DNA from: Pseudobacteroides cellulosolvens ATCC 35603 = DSM 2933
Lineage (GTDB): Bacteria; Bacillota; Clostridia; Acetivibrionales; DSM-2933
DNA length: 64,000 nucleotides
Reading direction: 5' to 3'
Assembly (NCBI RefSeq): GCF_001262605.1
Contig: NZ_LGTC01000001.1
Coordinates: forward strand, 2,151,501 to 2,215,500
Under the pieces are notes generated by a model. The model ran no database searches. It was not told the DNA's origin and saw only the letters and a program-made list of their open reading frames with translations. Each line of letters opens with the position of its first letter. Positions within the stretch are counted from its first letter, which is position 1. Of this stretch, positions 15,699 through 25,526 are shown in pieces. The position numbers and the translations under genes are program-made.

Positions 15699-18251
15699 TT
15701 AAAACTTGATTAACGTTTCCTCTACTGAACGTCTCTCAGCAGCAAGCCATTTATTGGATTCTGTAGGATAGCCAAAACCGACCGCGGCAACAATTACTTC
15801 ATTTTTTGATACTTGTGCGATTTCGTACAACTTTTGAGTATTCGGATGAACAGCTGGAATCTGAAAAATACAACTGCCGATAGCATTGGCATGAAAGCTT
15901 TCTACAAGGTAAGATAGATAAATACCACCATTCACATACCACTGCATCGGTTCTGTTACTCCAAACATTAAACGATCTGCAGTCACCAATGCCCAATTTG
16001 GCACTTGATCTTCAAATCCTTCGTTTCCAGGAATCAACTGATTGATCTTTGCAACCACTTCCAAATCAGATGTCCAGTAAACTTTTATCGGCTGTCTGTT
16101 ACATGCACTTGGTGCAAGATTTGCCATCTGAATCACTTTATACATAACATCGTCATCAATTGGCTTTTTCTCATAGGAACGAATGCTGTGTCTACTTTTT
16201 AAAAAATAGGTTATACTCTCCATATTTAGATTCTTATAAATCTGAGACATAGATAAAACAACAGTCGTTCCAGCTTTCACATTATCAAACGTAGTAACTG
16301 TGCGAATCTTATCAAACTTTCGAATGAGTAATTCTACATCACAATGCTGTTCTACAGAGTATTTCAAGTAGGCATCCAAAATTGCCATAGACTCCACAAA
16401 AGCAAAGCGACTAGTATCTCCATTTTCAGCTATATATTTTTCTAACTGCAAAATAAGATTTTCCGCTTTCTCTTTTCCGAATCCTACACGAGGAGTTGGT
16501 AGTCCCATTCCCTTTTCTAAAGAATGAGCCAAAAGTAGAAGAATCACTTCATTATTAGTCTCTCCCTTTGATTTATTTCCACCACTTACACAGTATTCTA
16601 ATTTTATTACTCTCCGTGCAGCTCTTTTTTCGTTCGCGTTCCTTAGAATCCGATTTACTTTTCGCTTAATTTTTTTAACCATACTCAATCTCCTCCTAAC
16701 TTTAGCTTTCTTGTTCCGTCTTAGCTTCTTCAAAACCATTTTATCAATACGCATATATAGAGATCTAAATACATTTGATTTAAATGTAGCAGCAACGAAA
16801 ACAATATTAAAGACAACAGTTAGCACAACCGCTCTCAATAGGAATCCTACAAATCCATCAACCGTTATATATGCAGCGATACGATAGCTAATCAAGCCAT
16901 CTACAATTATAAGTGCACTATAAGTTATGTACATTATAAAGTAATGCAGAACGTTTTTATGGAAAACTCTTCTGTAAATCAAAACTGGGTCAATAATTTC
17001 ATATGTTAAAAATCTTGAAATTGTAGATGCCCAAAGTATTCCAGCTAATCCAAAATTCATTCCAAGTATAAGAATAAAAACAATATTAAGAATCGCAGCA
17101 AAGATCGGCACGTATTTCCCATAAATAAAAAGTCCTGCAGTCGTTCTATAAGTGTAACATGGGAAGTGCATATTTGACATATAATAATATACACAAGCTG
17201 CCAACACAGCATCAAAACCAATAATATATTTGCTACCAAGCCAAACACTTACCAACTCAGAAAGGAAAGCACATAAACCTACTGCTGTGAATCCGTAAAA
17301 CCAGATATTCAGGAAAAACATCTCATTAAACACGGCTTCTTTCTTCTCATCGGTTCCACTTGCATTCAAGTTACCAACACTTGCAACCACAGAATTCATG
17401 ACTTGGCTACCTACTGTCTTAAAAATGTTAACAAGCATTTTATAATTTGAGTATAAGCCTACTGTAACCACGTTAATTAAAGTTGAGATAAATATTGAAT
17501 TCGTGCTTTCTAGAACAATTCCGCCAACTTTATAAACTACTAGTGCTTTGATATTCTTAACAATATCTGCAACTTCTGATTTCTGAAGTGGTTTTGTATT
17601 CTTATCCTTAAGATAAGGATAGAGTTTATCTGCTTTTAGTGCAACGTAAAAATTATTTAAAAAAGTGCATGCAACAACAATTATCAGATAAATGATAAAC
17701 TGCTTCGTAATAATTAAGAAAACCGATTGAAGCAGTACCTGTGCAGCAAAGAATACTTGCTGATAAACTTCAATTATATAGTTTTTCTGATCTGCAATAA
17801 TTAATGACTTCTTATAAACAAAGAAATAAGATAAAACACTATTCAGCAAAAACAGGGAATATAATAGTGTTATGTTTTCTTTGACATATGCGACGTCACC
17901 TACAATATATTTCAAAAATGGAATAGCAAGCACACCTAAAATTGCTACAACAATACCAATAACTTGATATGATCTAGCATATAAATGCATCAATGACTTA
18001 ATCTTTTCCTGATTCCTCTCAGCCAATGGTTTATATAAACTGAAGACCATTGCATTACCTATACCCAACTCTGCAAAAGAAAGTACTGTGAGAATTTCAG
18101 TGAACAATCCATTGACACCTAAATACTCAGCACCTAAAACCTTAACAAATACCGTCCGACTGATAAAGCCGAGAATATTTCTGACAAGCTGCATTATTAA
18201 AGAAACAGCAGCGTTCTTCATTACATATTCACTTCGAGACTTTTCTACCAT
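15699..18251 (-). CDS. Wzx-type polysaccharide flippase fused to a nitroreductase
   Basis: 850 residues. Residues 1-~500 are a multi-spanning MATE-like Wzx flippase (about 12-14 hydrophobic helices; VLGAEYLGVNGLFTEILTVL near 38-57). Residues ~524-850 are a nitroreductase-like FMN enzyme (SRHSIRSYEKKPI, then NLAPSACNRQPIKVYW, then AVGFGYPTE). The join is in frame without a stop. Inside, AGGAGGAG lies 7 nt before an ATG at 16682 (Met524). An independent 327-residue nitroreductase could therefore be made from 15699-16682. Flippase would export undecaprenyl-PP-linked repeat units; the nitroreductase substrate is unknown. The upstream start has AAAGGAG. Either a true fusion or a lost stop codon between two formerly separate genes. 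Confidence 0.85.
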   Translation of the reverse strand: MVEKSRSEYVMKNAAVSLIMQLVRNILGFISRTVFVKVLGAEYLGVNGLFTEILTVLSFAELGIGNAMVFSLYKPLAERNQEKIKSLMHLYARSYQVIGIVVAILGVLAIPFLKYIVGDVAYVKENITLLYSLFLLNSVLSYFFVYKKSLIIADQKNYIIEVYQQVFFAAQVLLQSVFLIITKQFIIYLIIVVACTFLNNFYVALKADKLYPYLKDKNTKPLQKSEVADIVKNIKALVVYKVGGIVLESTNSIFISTLINVVTVGLYSNYKMLVNIFKTVGSQVMNSVVASVGNLNASGTDEKKEAVFNEMFFLNIWFYGFTAVGLCAFLSELVSVWLGSKYIIGFDAVLAACVYYYMSNMHFPCYTYRTTAGLFIYGKYVPIFAAILNIVFILILGMNFGLAGILWASTISRFLTYEIIDPVLIYRRVFHKNVLHYFIMYITYSALIIVDGLISYRIAAYITVDGFVGFLLRAVVLTVVFNIVFVAATFKSNVFRSLYMRIDKMVLKKLRRNKKAKVRRRLSMVKKIKRKVNRILRNANEKRAARRVIKLEYCVSGGNKSKGETNNEVILLLLAHSLEKGMGLPTPRVGFGKEKAENLILQLEKYIAENGDTSRFAFVESMAILDAYLKYSVEQHCDVELLIRKFDKIRTVTTFDNVKAGTTVVLSMSQIYKNLNMESITYFLKSRHSIRSYEKKPIDDDVMYKVIQMANLAPSACNRQPIKVYWTSDLEVVAKINQLIPGNEGFEDQVPNWALVTADRLMFGVTEPMQWYVNGGIYLSYLVESFHANAIGSCIFQIPAVHPNTQKLYEIAQVSKNEVIVAAVGFGYPTESNKWLAAERRSVEETLIKF
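16683..16700 (-). promoter_or_regulatory. Strong internal ribosome binding site for the nitroreductase part
   Basis: Minus strand TTAGGAGGAGATTGAGT directly before ATG 16682. It is a better match than most true starts in this cluster and lies within the Lys/Arg-rich joint of the fusion. It argues that nitroreductase was, or still is, also translated on its own. Confidence 0.65.
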
Positions 18252-18292
18252 AATTAACTCCTTTACCTATTGTCAAAATAAGTAGTACAGCA

Positions 18293-19495
18293 TCATCGTA
18301 CTACTTCCGATAAGGTATCTCTCAAGATTTCTTTCAATGTATCATGTTTTTCCATGACTTCTTTCAAGCACGTCGATACCTTATTTTGTAGACAATCATA
18401 TTGCTCCACGAGTTTCAATGTCTTGTCAAGTGCATCCTGGGTAGTCAGTTCTGTCAAATCCACAACATATGGGTAACCTATATTATTATATAGCCCAGAA
18501 AACTTTCTACTATATGCAACAGGAATTGTTGCTACACCAGCAGAAAAAGCACCAATCGTCGCATGCATCCTTGAACCGATGAAAACATCCATTGTTGCAA
18601 TACAATTTTTCGCATCAACTGGAGTACTAAAGGCTTCATGACAAACTACATTTGGATAATCCTTAAATAGCTTTACCGCATCATCTCCGACATGAGGAAT
18701 TAGATGTATCTCATATTGAGAGTTCTGTGAAAGTATCTGTATCAGCCGCTGAATATATTCATCATAATTGACTTTCAAGCTAGTTTGCAGATTTGTTCCT
18801 TCGGTCTTTTGCGAAACAAGCAATCCTGATGGATTTATCCCAACAAGAATAGATTTATTATTTTTGCGGTTCACCTTATCAAATGGTAAACCAAAGGCGA
18901 GATCAGTCGTAACCTTAACAGTTTTGTTGCAAAACGATGCAATATATTCTTTTGATTCATAATCTCTTGAAATAACATTTGATGCCTTTTCAATAATACC
19001 TTTTGCACGCATCTTCACGATCTCGTCCAGAAAGGGACCATAGGTCTGTGGTCCTAAAATCAAAGGAATCCCCATCTTAACAACAATCTCTTTAATCACT
19101 GTCAGTCTAAGGAACCGATCCCTGCCATAAATATCTGTAAAACTATCACCCTGTGTAATATCAATTACCAAATCACATGAATGGATTCTTCTCAACATTC
19201 TAATATTCATAGGAGCTTTTTTTACAATTAATTTCCAACATTCAGTATAGCAAAAACCTATAGGAGCAAAGTCTATTCTGCTCACATCAATACTTAAAAA
19301 TTTTGCAAGCTGAATGTATTTCTCTTTTTGGTATTCATACTCAAAAATGGTATACGAAAATTCATAATTGTTCTCATGGGCAATCATTTCAAGCATTTTC
19401 ATAAGAGAATATGTTAGAGCAACACAACCCATATTCTCATTACATATCAACCCTCCCATGATTCCTATCCGCACTTTTTTATGTTCCTTATTCAT
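18293..19495 (-). CDS. Polysaccharide pyruvyltransferase family protein, second in the block
   Basis: 400 residues of the PS_pyruv_trans family. It has GIMGGLICNENMGCVALTYS at the N-terminus, LGPQTYGPF near 143-151, and FIGSRMHATIGAFSAGVATI near 300-319. It is more like CsaB/WcaK than its neighbour at 12827. It would add pyruvyl ketals to the repeat unit. The start overlaps the Wzy gene's end by 8 bp and has GAGGAG upstream. Confidence 0.85.
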   Translation of the reverse strand: MNKEHKKVRIGIMGGLICNENMGCVALTYSLMKMLEMIAHENNYEFSYTIFEYEYQKEKYIQLAKFLSIDVSRIDFAPIGFCYTECWKLIVKKAPMNIRMLRRIHSCDLVIDITQGDSFTDIYGRDRFLRLTVIKEIVVKMGIPLILGPQTYGPFLDEIVKMRAKGIIEKASNVISRDYESKEYIASFCNKTVKVTTDLAFGLPFDKVNRKNNKSILVGINPSGLLVSQKTEGTNLQTSLKVNYDEYIQRLIQILSQNSQYEIHLIPHVGDDAVKLFKDYPNVVCHEAFSTPVDAKNCIATMDVFIGSRMHATIGAFSAGVATIPVAYSRKFSGLYNNIGYPYVVDLTELTTQDALDKTLKLVEQYDCLQNKVSTCLKEVMEKHDTLKEILRDTLSEVVR

Positions 19496-20738
19496 AATAT
19501 CTGCTCCTCACCAATTCTTCATAATATGCAAACACTGCTACGCAAAAAGGCCATATGAAAATCAAAGCCTGATTAATGCAAAGCAAAGTTGGAGTTGAAA
19601 ATAAAATGTAAGACATCAGACCTATCAAAAAAGGGTCTGTCCTTTTATCTTTCATATTTTTTCTCAATAGCTTTATCCAATGAATGACAGGCCAGACATA
19701 AACTCCAACTGCCAACAAACCTAGCTGAGCAAATAACCCCATAATTCCCGTATCAGCATAATGATAAATGCCATACGGACCAGTACGAATATTCATAAGC
19801 ATCTGAGACCCCGAGTTAATAATGCCATGTCCAATTAGAGGATTAGCTAAGAACTCACTCCAAAAATACCCAAATGCTCCAGTCCTCGCCAATGTTCCTG
19901 CGTATTCTGCACTGCTTGAACTAAAACTAGCCATAAAAATATCTGCTACACCAGTTCCTAATATTGCAATGCCAACAGATATTACAATTAAAATATTTCG
20001 AAGCTTCTTTGCAGCCTCAGTTTTGTAGAATAAAAGCACAGCAAATATTGAACCGCCGATTACCAAGTAATACGCCCTTGTCTGCTGAATAAATAATACG
20101 CAGTATATGCCTAAAACCAATTGAACTATATGAAACCAACTGTTTTTGTTAATTTTATAACACCATACTTGGCAGAAGTTATATACAACCATTAAGCATC
20201 CTACGCTTTTAAGTGTAATACGTATCATATCACTTCTCTCGTATACACTTATATTTAAAAAGACCCTTCCCGCTGTATTATATGCGAAACTTTGAGCTAT
20301 AAAAATGATATAAGTAATAAACGCAATATAGTTTAAAACTTGAAAGACTCTGTCATAACCATTACTTCTCTTAATGAATCTAAGAAGAGGAAACGCTAGT
20401 ACAATTAATAAATAATGATTAGCTTCCAATATAACATTATGCAGAATATTATTATAATATCGCAAAGTACTTATAACAATAGCAACTCCGATTGAAACGA
20501 ATACACAGATGCAGTATTTCTTCATGAAACTCGTTCCATTTTTCCATCCTCCAGCCCATAAAAACAACAAAAAGGATATAATTACAAGTAAACCTTTCTG
20601 ATACACCCCCCAAATTCTGCTTAGTGAAGATGGTATTTTGATTAGATAAAAGCAATTCACATCTAAAATCGCAAGTAAAACTATAGCAATAATATATACT
20701 GCATTAATCTTGCTGATTTTCACTCGTAATTCTTTCAT
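19488..20738 (-). CDS. wzy: O-antigen ligase/Wzy-type polysaccharide polymerase
   Basis: 416 residues with about 11-12 hydrophobic helices and a large extracytoplasmic loop before the C-terminal helices. The loop has an arginine-containing segment and LIGHGIINSGS, as in the O-antigen polymerase/ligase superfamily. Wzy joins lipid-linked repeat units outside the membrane. It sits between a GT2 and a pyruvyltransferase with overlapping or near-touching ends, in the same transcript as the Wzx fusion. Sequence identity in this family is low, so the call rests on topology and context. Confidence 0.8.
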   Translation of the reverse strand: MKELRVKISKINAVYIIAIVLLAILDVNCFYLIKIPSSLSRIWGVYQKGLLVIISFLLFLWAGGWKNGTSFMKKYCICVFVSIGVAIVISTLRYYNNILHNVILEANHYLLIVLAFPLLRFIKRSNGYDRVFQVLNYIAFITYIIFIAQSFAYNTAGRVFLNISVYERSDMIRITLKSVGCLMVVYNFCQVWCYKINKNSWFHIVQLVLGIYCVLFIQQTRAYYLVIGGSIFAVLLFYKTEAAKKLRNILIVISVGIAILGTGVADIFMASFSSSSAEYAGTLARTGAFGYFWSEFLANPLIGHGIINSGSQMLMNIRTGPYGIYHYADTGIMGLFAQLGLLAVGVYVWPVIHWIKLLRKNMKDKRTDPFLIGLMSYILFSTPTLLCINQALIFIWPFCVAVFAYYEELVRSRYYE

Positions 20739-20741
20739 TTC

Positions 20742-21632
20742 TTACGCCTTCTTCCCAAATTTTTTTCCAAGAAAATCAGACCATGCACCCGCTGCAACAG
20801 ATATTTTTATACGTTTCCTTAGTACATCTTTTAACGTCTTGATCATTTTGTTGAAATACATAGCAATAACTTGCAATTTAGTACAATACTTGCTAATAAA
20901 GATCAAATAATTTCTTGTGTTATAATAATGATATAGATCGCTTCCTTTTCCCGTTGAACGACTCTCTTTGTGGTAAATAACAGACTCTGGGACATAACAT
21001 ATGCGAAAACCATTCTTTTTTATACGTTCACAATAATCCGCATCTTCATAGTATAAAAAGTAATCTTCGCTCATAAGCCCCACCTTCTGGATAACACTTA
21101 CAGGAATTAACCATAAGCACCCAGTTGCAAACGGAATATACTTTTTTTCATTATGCCGTTCTTCTTCTTTTTTTCCAATCCCATCTATTTTGCATTCACA
21201 AAGTTTTGAATCAAAATAACTCCCCCCAAACCAAATCAATTCTCTCTCATCAAAATAATAGATTTTTCCTGTAGCAATACCATTTTCAGAACTTTCATTA
21301 CAAGCATTAATCAATGGAGAAAGGAAATTCGGTTCAACAACTGTATCGTTGTTTATAATCAAAACATATTCAGGTTTATATTGCAAAGCATGACGTATAC
21401 CGACATTATTCGCCCCAGCAAACCCAATATTCTGTTTCATATACAAAATATCACACTTTTCATTTCTGATTATATCATCATATTCAACTCGTCCTTTTTG
21501 TGAAGCATTATCCACTATAATAATATGAAGATTTTCATAATTTGAGGCAAGTAAACTTTCCACGCACTCCCTAGTATCTTCCACGCCATTATAGTTAACG
21601 AGTATTGCACATACCAGTTTTTCCAAGACCAA
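20742..21632 (-). CDS. GT2 family glycosyltransferase
   Basis: About 296 residues. I chose a TTG start at 21632 because AGGAG lies 7 nt upstream; an in-frame extension to 21656 has no ribosome site. GT-A fold: LVNYNGVEDTRECVESLL near 11-28, the metal-binding motif IINNDTVVEPNF near 92-103, and DADYCERIKKNGF near 190-202. The C-terminal region is basic. Rhamnosyltransferase-like GT2 members have this layout; donor and acceptor are unknown. It precedes Wzy by 3 bp in the repeat-unit operon. Confidence 0.85.
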   Translation of the reverse strand: MVLEKLVCAILVNYNGVEDTRECVESLLASNYENLHIIIVDNASQKGRVEYDDIIRNEKCDILYMKQNIGFAGANNVGIRHALQYKPEYVLIINNDTVVEPNFLSPLINACNESSENGIATGKIYYFDERELIWFGGSYFDSKLCECKIDGIGKKEEERHNEKKYIPFATGCLWLIPVSVIQKVGLMSEDYFLYYEDADYCERIKKNGFRICYVPESVIYHKESRSTGKGSDLYHYYNTRNYLIFISKYCTKLQVIAMYFNKMIKTLKDVLRKRIKISVAAGAWSDFLGKKFGKKA

Positions 21633-21671
21633 AAATTCACTCCTCACCTCATGCAATTAATGTTACCTTTA

Positions 21672-22757
21672 TTATAATTGATATATCTCTATAAGCTTGG
21701 ACACCATTTTCTGAATTGAAAAGCGTTTTAAGACATTATCCCGTATCGCTTCAGGAACATATTCATCATAGTGCTCTATAACATAAATCAACTGCTTAGC
21801 AAGCTCAGTATCGTTTCCAGCTTCAAAGACTCTGCCTAATATCTCGTCGTTTACAACTTCATTTAATCCGACCACGTTACTGGCAACACAAGGAATGCCA
21901 ACTGACATTGCTTCAACAGCAGAGATACCAAATCCTTCATACCTAGAAGGAATACAGAAAATATCAACATTCTCTAATAACTGAGCAATGTTACTAACAT
22001 TTCCGAGAAAAGACACATAATCACTTACCCCAAGTTCTTGAGCTAGCTTTTGCATTTCACTCATAGCAGAATCATTCGGATTCAGCATACCTCCAGCAAA
22101 AAGAACTTGAATGCAATATCCGCTTTCTTTCAACTGTGAGGCAGCTCTAATAAGGACATCTTGTCCCTTTTTGCTAGGTATAAAACGTGCAACATTGACG
22201 ATTACAATCCGATCCTTATCGAAAACTTTAGTATTTAGCTTTCTGAACTCAGTAAAATCCACACCATTGTATACTCTTTCAATTTTGTTACGTTCAACTC
22301 CAGTGCTTGTTATGTTATCGACTACCGCATCAGAAATCGCAATAATTTTATTGCAAATAAGTTTTGCTATCACTTGATCCCTTCTGGGCAAGTCGGTAAA
22401 AATATAAGTATCATGAACTGTATAGAAAATTTTAACGTTTGGGCAAAAGACTTTTACTAATAAATAGAAGTTCATTATTGTACCTTGATGAACATGAAGC
22501 ACTTCGATATGATTTTTCTTTATAAAAGCAATAAGCTGTTTCAGGTATCCTAATTTACGAGCCTTTTTCTCTTTTTTCAGAATTCTCAAGTGTACCCTTG
22601 AATCCAATCTCTCTATAAGGGTTGCGTCATATTCTCCAGAAATAATACAAAAGAATGCATTATGACCTTGCTGTACCATCTCGTTAGATACTGTAATTGC
22701 CAGATGCTCTACTCCACCTTGGTACAAATCATATAATACATTTAAGACATTCATCAT
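21672..22757 (-). CDS. GT4 glycosyltransferase
   Basis: 361 residues, GT-B fold. LYDLYQGGVEHLAI at the acceptor side; NVARFIPSKKGQDVLIRA near 192-209 and YEGFGISAVEAMSVGIPCV near 275-293 (the EX7E-type donor motif) at the C-terminal side. It is expected to add one sugar to the lipid-linked repeat unit at the cytoplasmic face. AAAGGTGAT precedes the ATG. The specificity cannot be read from sequence. Confidence 0.85.
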   Translation of the reverse strand: MMNVLNVLYDLYQGGVEHLAITVSNEMVQQGHNAFFCIISGEYDATLIERLDSRVHLRILKKEKKARKLGYLKQLIAFIKKNHIEVLHVHQGTIMNFYLLVKVFCPNVKIFYTVHDTYIFTDLPRRDQVIAKLICNKIIAISDAVVDNITSTGVERNKIERVYNGVDFTEFRKLNTKVFDKDRIVIVNVARFIPSKKGQDVLIRAASQLKESGYCIQVLFAGGMLNPNDSAMSEMQKLAQELGVSDYVSFLGNVSNIAQLLENVDIFCIPSRYEGFGISAVEAMSVGIPCVASNVVGLNEVVNDEILGRVFEAGNDTELAKQLIYVIEHYDEYVPEAIRDNVLKRFSIQKMVSKLIEIYQL

Positions 22758-22836
22758 ATCACCTTTATCCCTTCGGCAGAATATTGTTTAGGATTGTATA
22801 AATAATCAAATCACAAATACAACAATACCAAAGCAC

Positions 22837-24171
22837 TTACCTTTCAATTGTTTTTTCCTGTATAGCCGTTTCAACAACTGCCTCATAAGTAGCCTGTAGA
22901 TAAGCATATCCATATGCATAATCTGGCTCTAAATACGCTCCCTCGCCCCATTCATTCCAAGCATTAATATAAACTCGTTCTTCTTCCAACTCGTTATTTA
23001 TTGCCAAACTATGAAAAATATCTTTAAGCCACTCCTTATATAGTGCAGGTGTTGCTCCATGAAAAATGGTCCCCCTTGCATTGCGACGTGCTGTATTATC
23101 CCACATAGGCATGACTGCTGGATAACATTTCTCCTGCATTTCAGATAAAAAGAGTTTACGCCGAACCATATCTTGATAATCGTAAACTTTCCCAGAAAAA
23201 TCTTTTCTTAGTGTGCCTACGGAATCTGATATATCTTTACATTTACGTTCAATACTTCTTGGTTGGAATTCACTTGTTGCATCAAATCCTACTTCAATCC
23301 AATTTGTCGTGCTGTTAGCTTCTTTAATAGCAATTAAATAAATATCGCTTCCAATTATAGATTTTGCATAATCTCTCCATCTTTTGAGAACAATTAAAGG
23401 CTCTGGAATATGACTGGGTCTATACACTGACAACACTGGTTTACCATTAATTCTGTGATATCTTACATCTTTCATATCGTCGACAACAGCCTCGATAAAC
23501 TTAGAATAGCTTTCAACCGTTTGTGTTATCTTCATAAGAGCACCAGAATCCGTTCCAGAAAACCGTTTTGTCCAATTTTCATTAGCCCAACAGTAACTAA
23601 ATTCAATGTCCATGCCCTTATCTTGTAAAAACATATTAAGCGGACGTTCCAGTAACCTAGCCCCATCAAACCAGTAGTAATAAAAACAGAACTCAGTTAC
23701 ACCGTAATTCTTCGCAAGTTCAATTTGGCGATACATATTTTCTTTTAGGCGTAAATCATAGTATCCTAGTTCTCCTGGTTTTCTAGGTTGGTAATGATCA
23801 ACAAATTGTGGGACTGCTTGGTTTACATTATTCCATTCTGTAGTACCTTTTCCCCACCATTCATCGTTTTGAGGATTGGGATGAAATTGTGTTAGATAAT
23901 AGGCAACAACTGATCTTTTCGCCTTAATAGGTTGATGTTGCTCAAAAGAACAATACTCTGGAAAACGTTTTCCATACTGATCAAGCACATACAATACATA
24001 TTTACGCAACCGTGCCTCATCCTCTTTAATTGCAATCGTTCCAATTTTATCTTTTTCTTCTTCCATCCTTATTTTATGTTCAAACCATTTACGCCCTATG
24101 GCTTGCTTCACTGCATCACTAATTGGAAGTTTCCAGAATATGTTTTTACATTTCCTCAGTAGAGCTTTCAA
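22837..24171 (-). CDS. WbsX-family protein (glycosyltransferase WbsX / GH99-like)
   Basis: 444 residues. The core YYLTQFHPNPQNDEWWGKG (near 92-110), then TEWNNVNQAVPQFVDHYQPR, and FCFYYYWFDGARLLERPL near 167-184, are diagnostic of the WbsX family. WbsX proteins share the GH99-like barrel and are encoded in O-antigen and capsule clusters, where they are annotated as transferases although the reaction is unproven. The start is TTG, 8 nt after AGGAGG. It lies between GT4 genes in the same transcript. Confidence 0.85.
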   Translation of the reverse strand: MKALLRKCKNIFWKLPISDAVKQAIGRKWFEHKIRMEEEKDKIGTIAIKEDEARLRKYVLYVLDQYGKRFPEYCSFEQHQPIKAKRSVVAYYLTQFHPNPQNDEWWGKGTTEWNNVNQAVPQFVDHYQPRKPGELGYYDLRLKENMYRQIELAKNYGVTEFCFYYYWFDGARLLERPLNMFLQDKGMDIEFSYCWANENWTKRFSGTDSGALMKITQTVESYSKFIEAVVDDMKDVRYHRINGKPVLSVYRPSHIPEPLIVLKRWRDYAKSIIGSDIYLIAIKEANSTTNWIEVGFDATSEFQPRSIERKCKDISDSVGTLRKDFSGKVYDYQDMVRRKLFLSEMQEKCYPAVMPMWDNTARRNARGTIFHGATPALYKEWLKDIFHSLAINNELEEERVYINAWNEWGEGAYLEPDYAYGYAYLQATYEAVVETAIQEKTIER

Positions 24172-24199
24172 CAGTTAGACCTCCTATGCAACTCGTATA

Positions 24200-25342
24200 T
24201 TAGGACAATACTTCGCTATAAATTCTCTCCATCTCTGCAAAAGAAAAGCATTTATCAAATTTTTTTGCAGTTTCTACACAAGATGGTTTCATATTTTGCC
24301 GAACTTCTTCTACTTGCAGTTTTCCAATAGCAACAGCAAATGCATGACTATCAAATGGATCACACAGAAATCCATCAACTCCATTTTCAATATAATCAAC
24401 AATCCCGTGAACATCTGATGCTACCACAGGTAAACCAGAAGCCAGCATTTCAATACCCGACAAGCCAAGACCTTCTCTTGTAGATGGCATTACTCCAACA
24501 TCTGCACATTTACAAATTTGTGGAATGTCATCACGCAGCCCCATTAATCTCAAGTCAACTTGCATTTCCTTTGCCAAGCTTTCCAATTCTTCTTTTGTAT
24601 TTGTGCTTGTCATTGCGTTACCACAAATCATAAATAGTGCATTCGGGATTTTACACTCAGCAAGTGCTTTTATAATAATCTGGTGATTTTTCCTCTGTGA
24701 CAATTCACCAACAGCTAAAACTAAAAAGTCTTCCTTAGATACACCCAACCTTTTGCGATATTCATCACGATCCACACCCACAGAAATAAACTTTTGAGTA
24801 TCTACACCTACGCCAGGAATATAGTATACCGATTTGCAATGCATCTTTTGTGCATTAGCATAATCTTCTTTATTAATAGTTATTATTGCATCAGAATATC
24901 TTGACATGAAATCTTCTACTGTATGAAACACTAGCCAAGTCTTCTTGCTTGAATGTTTATGGAAATAAAAACCATGGGTAGTATAGATTACTTTTGCCCC
25001 TTTTTTTCTCTGCTTTGCACAAGTCATTCTAGCGATAGCTCCGGCAATTGGGGTGTGGCAATGAATAAGATCAAATTTGGTTTGCTTATATAATTCTCTC
25101 ATCTGTTTGTAAGAAACCAAAGTTTTTCTCGACAAAGGTTTGTTTGATGAGAAATCAATCTGGTGGAATACTACATTCATATCTTTAAAGTATTGTAGCA
25201 TACATTCTGCACCTGCATGGTTAATGTTTGCAGCACAATGCACCTCATACCCCATTCGTTGTAAAATCAAAATATCATTTGTTAAAAAGCTTTTTATAAA
25301 CCTTGCAAAAGCTGTTATTATGATTGCTCTTTTTTTCTTCAT
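24200..25342 (-). CDS. GT4 glycosyltransferase (EpsF/CapM-like)
   Basis: 380 residues. The N-terminal ITAFARFIKSFLTNDI and LIHCHTPIAGAIARM (near 90-104), VIYTTHGFYFHKHSS, and the donor-site TREGLGLSGIEMLASGLPVV near 300 fit the CapM/EpsF-type GT4 group, often galactosamine or galactose transferases. AGGTGG lies before the ATG. A terminator (25390-25434) separates it from the gene upstream, so a partial stop or a separate start of transcription is possible. Confidence 0.85.
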   Translation of the reverse strand: MKKKRAIIITAFARFIKSFLTNDILILQRMGYEVHCAANINHAGAECMLQYFKDMNVVFHQIDFSSNKPLSRKTLVSYKQMRELYKQTKFDLIHCHTPIAGAIARMTCAKQRKKGAKVIYTTHGFYFHKHSSKKTWLVFHTVEDFMSRYSDAIITINKEDYANAQKMHCKSVYYIPGVGVDTQKFISVGVDRDEYRKRLGVSKEDFLVLAVGELSQRKNHQIIIKALAECKIPNALFMICGNAMTSTNTKEELESLAKEMQVDLRLMGLRDDIPQICKCADVGVMPSTREGLGLSGIEMLASGLPVVASDVHGIVDYIENGVDGFLCDPFDSHAFAVAIGKLQVEEVRQNMKPSCVETAKKFDKCFSFAEMERIYSEVLS

Positions 25343-25389
25343 TACAAACCACCTATAGACACTTTCTCCCTAACTTACGACTATTCAGC

Positions 25390-25434
25390 AAAAATCCTGC
25401 TTCTAGCACTTCTAAGTGAAAAAGCAGGATTTTT
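25390..25434 (-). terminator. Strong hairpin inside the polysaccharide block
   Basis: AAAAATCCTGCTT (25390-25402) pairs with AAGCAGGATTTTT (25422-25434) over 13 bp, and a small inner stem CACTT/AAGTG forms within the loop. Both sides carry an A/T run, so it can work in both directions. It lies between the DUF1972 transferase and the next GT4 and may attenuate the operon. Confidence 0.7.
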
Positions 25435-25526
25435 CTCAAAGCTGTACTATCAAAACAGAAAATTCCTGTATCTAATCTATATAACGCACTAGCCATCGCT
25501 TCATACCCTTATATCTTGTACAAATC

